DNA of 36,748 nucleotides. Source: Parastagonospora avenae f. sp. tritici 18332-5. Taxonomy: Eukaryota > Ascomycota > Dothideomycetes > Pleosporales > Phaeosphaeriaceae. This document shows positions 29,190 through 36,748 of the stretch, in pieces (within the stretch, counting starts at the first letter, position 1; each line of letters starts with the position of its first letter). The translations under genes were made by a program, and so were the position numbers. The stretch lies in the NCBI GenBank assembly GCA_022559985.1, contig JAFJTR010000150.1:1-36748 (forward strand). The letters are read 5' to 3'. The notes beneath the pieces are model-generated. The model saw only the letters and a program-made list of their open reading frames with translations, searched no databases and had not been told where the DNA came from.

Positions 29190-31589
29190 CTTCGGCGTCT
29201 ATACTGATCCAGCAGCAGCGGGTGCCCGGCGATATTGTCCCATGGAGATTCAGGCGAGCGACATGGCCTCGCGATCGGGGTGTGGTGCGATGTGGTGGGT
29301 AGGATCGTGTCGTGGCGGGTGTTGGATAAGCGTCGAGGCACGAGAGAGGGAGGAGCCAAGGAAGATCAAGCTTCTCGCAGAGGGCAGACGCCTCCCTCCA
29401 GGCTGGAACGGCAGGTGCCACCCCAACTTCGGCTAATCCCCGCCCGATTGGCCGCGGCCGCGACTGTCGGCCCTTCACCTTGGGGGTTCCCCACAAGCAG
29501 CCTTCGAAACGTCGCAGGCTGGTCGAGGGCACGCAAAGTTCAGTCTTTCGTCGCTGTGTCTCCAGACTTCGGCATGAGCAACAAAATGCGACACCATCTG
29601 ACAGAAAATTCCATGGCTGTTTCTCGCTGTTTCCCACCTGCGCCACGGTGCTCGAGACGGGGTGCGCCGTCAGCGGTGCTGGATTGGTCCAAGTGGCTTC
29701 GGCTGATGTCGGACAATCATGCTGGCTGTTCGGTGTTTTCGATCGCACCACAGCTTCATCTCTAACGCGAGCGTAAAACGCCACTCCTGCTGCTTGGTTG
29801 GGGCAATCTCATGTGCACACGCTAATCCGACGCAATGCAATGCTGCACATGGATAGCGACCTGTCACCTGCAGGCCATGCTGGCGTCATGGAACCCGTCA
29901 GCTTTTCTACGGTACAGTACCATGGTACCATCGGACTTTTCGCTTGTGCCAGACGTCCAGTCTCGCCAGTCCCTTTCGGTCCGCCCATCTGTTTGAACTG
30001 CTGCTGCGATCGCCATACACCTGACGTCCTACCATCTTTCGGTCTGATCGAGGCAGATGGAAGTAAGCTTACTCCCCATGTCGACGGCTCCATGAAATTG
30101 TTCTTCGTCGGCTGCGTTACCAGCATCCTGGCCCAGAACATCTGCGAGACGGGTAGCACGGCAGCCTTGGGGGGTCTCCGGCAACACTTCCGCAAGTCTT
30201 AGAAAGCTTGGTGGAAGCCACGTGCGTGACATTGGTCAACACATCTGGACTATCTTGGAATGACGCACTCGGACCTCATCCGATGCTGGGAGTACATGGA
30301 CCTGCCCTGGTACTGACGTCGCCATTTCAGCGTTCTCGAGGCATGCGCAGCTCTTATGGTGGGCCAGGTCCGCTAATGTCACGATACTTGCCACTCGAGA
30401 TGCTGGGCAAGAGCTTTGTTGCGATTGTCTACCGAGCTGTCGATCTGCCGTGGAAAGCGATAATTCGGACACGCGAAGCTTTCCCCGCGGTTCGGGAGGC
30501 TAGGCGTTGGCAGGAGGACATATCTTAGGTTCGTGTGAAGCAGTGCTTTGGGATGTGCTTTTGGTGCCTCATGCCCTCCTCCCAAAGTGTTGCATAGCTT
30601 TCAGCACAGCCGCACATAGTCTACACCTTTCCTACCACTGCATGCACCCTCTCTGTAGTGTATGATGCAATGAAGCGACACGTAGTAGCGCCTCAGCATA
30701 AACTTTGGTCAGTCTCGGCTACTTTCGCCAGAGGATACAGAATTCTACTAGTTGTTGACGCGACTCTAGCGAGTCTGAATCTTTCTCGAGCCAAGGGCCC
30801 AGAACGTGTCACAGTATCATCGAGCGAACTGCATGATGAGTCAATTTGGGAGTGAAAAGTAAGAAGCTCTTTTGTAATGCCAGCTTTGCACCAAAGTAAA
30901 GTGCGTTCACGATCTCTACGAATACCTTCAAAGGCTTGGTTGACACATCAAAATGTTGGATATTGAACGACACCTGATTGACTTCTTCGCAAGATAGATG
31001 AACTTCTTAGACATGAAACCTGTCGGCGAGAAATCATTCACGATGGCTTGCACGAACCGCATGTTGGTGCTCGTGGAAGAGCGGAAAGATGTTTCCTTGC
31101 ATCCAGCATCTTATACAGTGGTAGCATACCTTGCGGTCAAAAAAAGTCTATCCCACCAAGCAGCGGCACGACATAAGTTAATAGTCTTCAGAGGTATGTG
31201 CATTATAAGCTTAGGGAAGCGTAGATATACAAGCAGCTCTAAGACACTCTACCTAACTCTACTATAAATACTTGAATACATCTAGGCTACAACTTCACCT
31301 CTTCTCGTTTAGTAAGGGCGTGCACGAATTTCGCCGGCGACTGGTGATCCTGTACTCAAGAAGCTTGAATGAAACGTTCGCAGAATGTTGGGTCTGGCAC
31401 AGGTGGAAAGCTCGATGTCAGCAGTTGGCACGTGCTCTCGATCTAGGATGTTACGCTACCCCAAGTACGCGACGTGCTCCAGCCTCAACGCGTCGGTCGC
31501 CCCTCCCAAAACATATCAATCGCAATTGTCGCGCCACGTCCCGCGTTGTCAACCCCACGAAACGACAGCATCTTCTGAGCACGCACATC
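29190..31589. other. Long divergent intergenic region between palH and SCC3
   Basis: This 2.4-kb stretch lies between two start codons on opposite strands. Frames up to 231 codons (minus, 29089-29784) exist but overlap the palH 5' end and lack motifs. A GCCAAG word (PacC-type GCCARG) lies at about 29355 in the palH 5' flank; one hexamer is weak evidence. At about 31190-31290 the composition turns AT-rich, with TATA/CTAA words like the RIP-mutated island. It probably holds both promoters and possibly a small transposon scar. Confidence 0.45.
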
Positions 31590-34500
31590 ATGAGTGCGGC
31601 GGTCTCGGCCTCCGAGGTCAGCGAAGTCGCGTCCTCTGCGAATCGTCGTCGCAGTGGCAGAGTCACCCGGAAACCAGAAAAGCTTGCGGCCGCCTCAAGT
31701 CCGACCAGCAGCACCAAGCGCAAGCGCCGCGACAATGACGACAGTGGTGTTGACGCCGACGAGGCCTCATCTGAAGAGCAGAGTGAAAGCAGCGAAGGCG
31801 AGCCAGACGAGGAAGAGTTGAGAGAGCGCCAGCGCAAGAGGAAGGGCAAAACCGCCGCAAAGCGACCCGCACCGAAGAAGCCGAAGAAGCATGGCGCCCC
31901 TATAAGTCTGGCGATGCGGCCTGCCGCTGGCGCGTCCAGGAATCTCACCAAGCGACCGCGCAAGGCCGCCATTCGCAAAAGCGCAGTTTCGGACGAGGAG
32001 CCTGAAGGCCTATATGGTGCGCCGCCCAGTCGCTCTCAGGTTATACCTCTGCTGATAACGTGTAGCCGATGTTTTTGCTAGCGGCGACCGACTCGAGGAC
32101 GTTGCGGCTCGCTGGGTTGCGCGGTTCAACGAACACGAAGCAAGAGCGGTGGCCGAGATAGTCAATCTCGTGTTGCGGGCTGCTGGGTGCGATCTTCGCA
32201 TAAACGAGGACGACATAGCAGACCCCGATAACGCGCCTAGTCGCGTAGCAGAAATACAGGAGGAATTCCAGACGGTGAGACTGCCGTCTCAGATGACCTT
32301 GCGCATACTGACACAGAGTAGCACGAATTGACAGAATATCCTCTAATCGCGAAGGCCAAAGATGGCGGTGGTCAAGCCTTCCGGAACGCGTTGCACGGTT
32401 TCTTCGACACCCTGGTTCGGACTGTTGCGCAGTCGGGGCTCCTTTACGAAAACCAGGAGCTTCTGGAGAACATATCGGTCTGGCTTGGCGCCATGTCATC
32501 TACCAGCAATCGGCCATTCCGCCATACTAGCACCGTCTCATCTCTAGCCATCACCACGGCTCTGGCAGCAGTCGCAGGCGATCTAGTGGAGAGCGCAGCC
32601 AAACGACAACGCCAAAGCGAGGCGGAATCCAAGAAGTTGCGAGTCAACAAAGCACGTGTGTCTGCAGTTGATAAGGAGGTCGACGAATTTGCACAGAAGC
32701 TCCAGATCGTGGATAGTGCTCTGGGGGACTGGTTCAGTGTGGTATATGTTCACCGTTACCGAGACGTAGACCCCAAGATACGAGTGGACTGCGTTGGCGC
32801 ACTAGCCAACTGGATTATCACGTATCCCGATCGGTTCTTCGATGGCACTCATTTGCGTTACTTGGGCTGGGTTTTGTCTGACTCGAACCCTCCCACCCGC
32901 ATTGAAGTACTTCAACAACTCGCGCGACTCTTCCGGGACCAGGACAAACTGGCAGGGTTGAAAACCTTTACTGAGCGATTCCGACCTCGTATTGTGGAAA
33001 TCGCAACACGCGATGCTGAGAACAACGTTCGTGCCACGGCAGTCGAGCTTCTGGACACTTTACGCGAAGCCGGCTTCTTGGAACCCGATGATATTGACTC
33101 AGTCGGCAAGCTGATCTTCGATAATGATGCAAAAGTACGGAAGTCCGTGGTTGGTTTCTTTGCAGAGAACGTCAACTCAGCATACGAGGCTATTGTGGAG
33201 GATATGGGGGGCGAGGATGCATTGAATGAAGCATTAGCACCCTCAGATGAAGGCAACGAAGAGTACCACAATCCACGATTGGAGTGGCTCAAGCTGAAAT
33301 GCTTGGTCGAACAGCTACTAGCATACGACGAGGATGGCGCAGAACTACCATCTCAAATGGTCCAAATCGTGCCCTCGGGAGCGGAGATGGGCCTCATAGC
33401 AGCTGGCATAGAGTCCCGTTTCTCTTTGGCAGCGAAGGCATTGTATGACGCTATGCCCGAAATCCAGTCATGGGAAGTCTTGGCTGGGTATCTTCTGTAC
33501 GATCATTCACAGCCTTCATCTAATGGCGCTGGTGATGACGCCGAGGCCTTGCTACGACAAAACTCCAAGCTGGACGAAAAGCACGAAACTGTTCTTCTTG
33601 ACATCCTGAACGCGGTTGTCCAATCACGATTACAGCGCCTAGCAGAGACTCAGAAAGACAAGAAGAAGACAAAGGCCCAACGCGCAGGTGATAAGGAGGA
33701 TCAGGCAGATATGGCACGCCGTCTATCTCTTCTGATCCCCCAGCTACTCAAGAAATTCAGTGCCACCCCAGAGGCAGCAGCCTTGTGCCTTCGATTAGAG
33801 CGTGAGCTCAATCTTGATGTGTTCCAGGAATTGCGGCAGAACGCAGCACTTGCTGCTCTTCTCGATGACATCAGCAAGCAGTTCCTAACGCACCACAACG
33901 AGCGAGTTCTTAGCGAAGCGATCGGATCAATACGACATGCTCAAGGCAACGACGAGCTGAAAGATATCGTGGCTTTGAAGGTTCAGGCTCTTTGGGATGA
34001 CCTCATTCACACATTCGATGCTCTTCGACGCCACAAAGATCTGGCAAAGAGAGGCAACCTCGATCAGAACATCTTGGTCGGAGTCTCGAATGTTATCTCG
34101 AAGATGTCATCGCTTTCCAAGGTCTCCAATGCCTCAGTCCTAGACGACATCACTGCGCCCACGAAGTCGAAGGGTAAAGGCAAGAAAGCTGCGCTTGACA
34201 CACCTCCTATTACCTCACTACTGGACATTCTCAAACGTGGAGTCATGACTGAAGATCTCGAGGCAGAGGCTGAAGTAGCGGAGGACATGCTTGTGCGTCA
34301 TGCCATGTCTGTCATGCTTGGCTACTTTGCATGGAAGTGCCTTGACTTTGCTGGTCACGTTGAGGGCGGAACCAGTCTTCCTGATGACGAGCTCACATTG
34401 GTGGTTGAGCGCAGGGACGCATGTGTGATGACGCTAATGCGGATTATGGAGAGTCGCAAGGGTGCAGATAATGTGCGACTGGACGCTGCCAACCTCCTGC

Positions 34501-35225
34501 TCGACGTCTACTTCATGTTCCACGCTCTCAAAGTAAAGAAGGGCCAGCTAGCGAAAACACCCAAGAAGCCACAAGCCCGCAGCCACAGCGATACTAGTGA
34601 CGACTGGGAGGCTCTTTGTCAAGATATCGACGGTAACACTACCAAGCTTATCTTGCAGATCCTGACTGCATCGGAGAACAGCTTGGCCAAGTTGAGCAGC
34701 AAGAAGCTTGAAGAGCCTGACGTCGATGACGATCCTATTGATCCGGATGACGAGCCTGAAAGCGACGAGGAGGATGCCGAAGACGAGAGTGCGCAGCAAG
34801 ACAAACAACGACGCACAGTTCTAGCGGAGCAAGCATTATGCACTATAGGCGGCAACCTGGTCAAAGCTGTTCTGATTGGTATGCTGGGGGCCGATGGAAA
34901 TGACGTCGTTCGCGGACGTCTTCAACGCAACAAGTTGAAGCTCACACCGCAGTGGAAGGAGTGTGTCAACCAGCTCGACGCCATCAAGCTTTCGCGAAAG
35001 GGTGCAAAGACTGGATCCAAGCCCGTGAAAGAGACGGCCAAATCAAGTAAGAGCAAAGAGATTGTCATTGAGGACGACAGTGACGAGGAAGAGCTTGAAG
35101 TGCAAGGTGACGAGATTGAGGATGAAGAAATGGCAGACGGCGACGAGGAGCAAGCGAATGGTGTAGAAGAGGCAGTCGAGAACGGAGATGAAGACCCAGA
35201 AGAGGAGAGCGTTCTGGGCGACTGA
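31590..35225 (+). CDS. SCC3: Scc3/Psc3-type cohesin subunit (STAG/SA)
   Basis: The HEAT-repeat cohesin subunit that binds Scc1 and DNA and is needed for sister-chromatid cohesion. Exons are 31590-32016, 32066-32274 and 32322-35225, giving 1179 aa; the introns are 49 and 47 bp. The first joins EEPEGLY to ADVFASGDRLEDVAARWV (phase 1), the second EEFQT to HELTEYPLIAKAK. The N-terminus (1-140) is basic and acidic low-complexity sequence with an AT-hook-like RRRSGRVTRKPEK. The STAG domain is at about 215-320. The stromalin conservative domain is at about 350-425: DWFSVVYVHRYRDVDPKIRV, NWIITYPDRFFDGTHLRYLG, NPPTRIEVLQQLARLF. The HEAT-type helical body continues to about 1070, followed by a strongly acidic C-terminal tail. 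It converges on the 312-aa gene, 254 bp apart. Confidence 0.94.
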
Positions 35226-35479
35226 GTGTTTCCTGTATTAAGTGTTGTTACTGTACTTCTACTTCTTCTGCATATTTTACGACGGCTATACGGGACAGAC
35301 GTGTATGATGGGAGCCGGCTTTACGCTTCCCTACTGACGCTTTGGCGCATTTGCAAAGGAGAATTCAGCAGTACTTGCTTTGCGCGGACAGGAGGACTGA
35401 GGGTCGATCATAACTGCTCATAGATACTGAAATGGACGTCTAGCTGGAACACATTTGTGCCCGCTTCCTCGCGCTACAG

Positions 35480-36418
35480 TCATACTCCCCCATTTTCAAT
35501 TCGCTTCATCTTGTCCGCACACTCTTGCGCAAGCTTCTGCGTCTCCTTCTCCAAAGCCGTCACCTTTGTCATCCACTCAAACCTCTCCCTCCAAAACGCG
35601 AACCTTTCCTTCGAATATCCCTTGGCTCCTGTCCATTTAGGATTCAACACAGCAGTCTGCCAATCATGCTCGCCAGTCATGTTGCCTTGCATGTCATACA
35701 AGCGCCGCCCAACATGTTGCAGCCATTGCGCGGCAGCTGGGATTTTGGCATTGAGCATCTTGATATTGACGCGCTCGAGCTCGAGATCGCGGCGTGCGGG
35801 CCAATCGAAATCCGCGGGGTCATCATTGGGGTCGTACCACTCTTCGATTTCTGGAAAGTGAGTGCGCTCCCAGGGCGCGAATTCGCACGTTGACCGAAAC
35901 GTGAAGCCCGCACGCTGGATCTGATCGAGTTCTGGATGGACGTCGTGGTGTGTAGACAATTTGGCGCAAAAGGCGTGTTGGTTCACTTGCGCCTGGTGCT
36001 TTCGGTCTCGATCTGATTCTTCGGACACATAGTATGTCATTTTGTAGCCGAATTCTGTCCAGTGGTTGTTGAATTGGGGCAGGATTGCGAAGACATGGTC
36101 GCCGTCTGGCAACTTCTGCAGCTCCACTACAAATTCGACAAATTTATCATTCAGGTCCGCAAAGGTGTCGACAGCTCGACAGAGGGTGCGCCACAGTAGT
36201 GTGCAATCTGGCCACCGTGGATCGTGATCGTTCGCCATGTTTGCGATGATTGGGCTTGCGGCCTCCTTTGCTATCGCTGACATGGGAGAAGAAGGATTCG
36301 TAAGAAGTTTTCGAAATGCCGAGAGCATTTCGGGTGGTGGAGGAGTGTGGCTGTCATGTTCCTGCAATGACAAAAACTCGTCGTAAGTGTCTGCGAAAGG
36401 TATTTCTGGAAAAGGCAT
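35480..36418 (-). CDS. Fungal protein of probable DUF3632 family
   Basis: A single exon of 312 aa from ATG 36418; function unknown. The arrangement resembles fungal DUF3632 proteins: an N-terminal helical half containing FVEFVVELQKLPDGD, then WTEFGYKMTYYVSEE, then WVNLNAFxA-like QVNQHAFCAKL. It continues with an E-R-V-N-I-K-M-L-N-A-K-I-P-A-A-A-Q-W-L segment near residue 220, a GRRLYDM stretch and a C-terminal WRERFEWM helix. The assignment is from memory of the family pattern, so it is moderate. There is no signal peptide or membrane segment. The last about 35 residues form a charged helix (KVTALEKETQKLAQECADKM). Confidence 0.7.
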   Translation of the reverse strand: MPFPEIPFADTYDEFLSLQEHDSHTPPPPEMLSAFRKLLTNPSSPMSAIAKEAASPIIANMANDHDPRWPDCTLLWRTLCRAVDTFADLNDKFVEFVVELQKLPDGDHVFAILPQFNNHWTEFGYKMTYYVSEESDRDRKHQAQVNQHAFCAKLSTHHDVHPELDQIQRAGFTFRSTCEFAPWERTHFPEIEEWYDPNDDPADFDWPARRDLELERVNIKMLNAKIPAAAQWLQHVGRRLYDMQGNMTGEHDWQTAVLNPKWTGAKGYSKERFAFWRERFEWMTKVTALEKETQKLAQECADKMKRIENGGV

Positions 36419-36748
36419 TCTGATTGCAGTCTGCGGTGAAGGACTGTTGTTGGGTAAAGTCTGGATGCTGCACAGCTGCCGGACACTCGTTTATGTTATT
36501 ACAACAAGGCACGTGCTGTGCCTTGACATACGACGTAGACCCCCAGGATCACAGGTGTTCAGCATTTATGTACTATGTTGGTAGTACGAGCCTCAGGTGA
36601 GGCACAGTGAGCACCCCGGCGCTTAGCGCTTACCGAGGCGGACGGCGTGACCATCGGGACGGCGTAACCACCGATTCGATCACCAAAATCAATGCAGCAC
36701 CCCACTTTCAACACGCGATATCTCTATCAATATGAGCCCAATTGAGGC
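36419..36748. other. 5' flank of the last gene; no gene seen
   Basis: Presumed promoter of the 312-aa gene. It contains the perfect palindrome AGCGCT near 36620-36631 (GCGCTTAGCGCT). It also has an imperfect 17-bp tandem duplication (36642-36658 and 36659-36675, starting ACGGCGTGACC and ACGGCGTAACC). No coding frame is recognisable before the window ends. Confidence 0.4.

Noticed and set aside
29089..29784. 231-codon minus-strand open frame upstream of palH
   Set aside because: It overlaps palH exon 1 and its intron in another frame and has no motif. Plus-strand frames of similar length overlap it, so chance openness in GC-rich DNA is likely.
31272..31589. Upstream extension of SCC3 to ATG 31272
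   Set aside because: The leader lacks Scc3 similarity. ATG 31590 opens the typical low-complexity N-terminus, so 31272-31589 is treated as 5' flank or UTR.
1..36748. tRNA, rRNA genes and CRISPR arrays
   Set aside because: No convincing tRNA B-box with cloverleaf context, no rRNA motifs and no spaced identical repeats were seen by eye.

Overview
The window is nuclear DNA of a filamentous ascomycete (Pezizomycotina). Gene content, intron style and RIP-mutated repeats fit a dothideomycete, perhaps Pleosporales; this placement is inference. The genes carry short introns, mostly 45-75 bp, with GT...AG ends and CTAAC/CTGAC-like branch points. The conserved set (PalH pH sensor, AA9 LPMO, Alb1, Dcn1, Mvp1, Scc3, eL32) is fungal. 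Exon borders were placed by hand from splice signals, reading phase and protein-family continuity. Every multi-exon model called with confidence above 0.5 sums to a whole number of codons.

Layout: (1) 1-3154 is a repeat island. It holds the C-terminal part of a LINE-type retrotransposon ORF riddled with TAA/TAG stops at Gln/Trp positions, plus diverged copies of a small TIR element whose differences are nearly all C-to-T/G-to-A transitions, the mark of repeat-induced point mutation (RIP). (2) 3380-6815, minus strand: an intact secreted AA9 LPMO gene only about 230 bp from the repeats, then an NCS1 nucleobase/nucleoside permease. (3) 8188-11380: a membrane-anchored Ubp16-like deubiquitinase (minus) and ALB1 (plus) share a 413-bp divergent promoter. 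(4) 12175-16518: two unrecognised minus-strand genes, one encoding a coiled-coil/acidic protein with repeated RGG(G)-acidic motifs. (5) 18641-23013, minus strand: six-exon eL32, then three-exon DCN1. The first intron of DCN1 is 1769 bp and contains a separate long ORF, an apparent gene nested in the same orientation. (6) 23904-29189, minus strand: MVP1 (sorting nexin) and palH/RIM21. (7) 31590-36418: SCC3 cohesin subunit (plus) converging on a probable DUF3632-family gene (minus).

The genes are independent units, not an operon or a metabolic cluster. There are loose functional links: endosomal trafficking (Mvp1) lies next to endosome/ESCRT-linked pH signalling (PalH), and ribosome assembly (Alb1) and a ribosomal protein (eL32) are in the same neighbourhood. 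The strongest unusual signals are the nested gene in the DCN1 intron, an RGGG-R-D-E motif shared by that nested ORF and the unknown gene at 12-15 kb, and the LPMO at the edge of a RIP-mutated island. I saw no tRNA, rRNA or CRISPR array.
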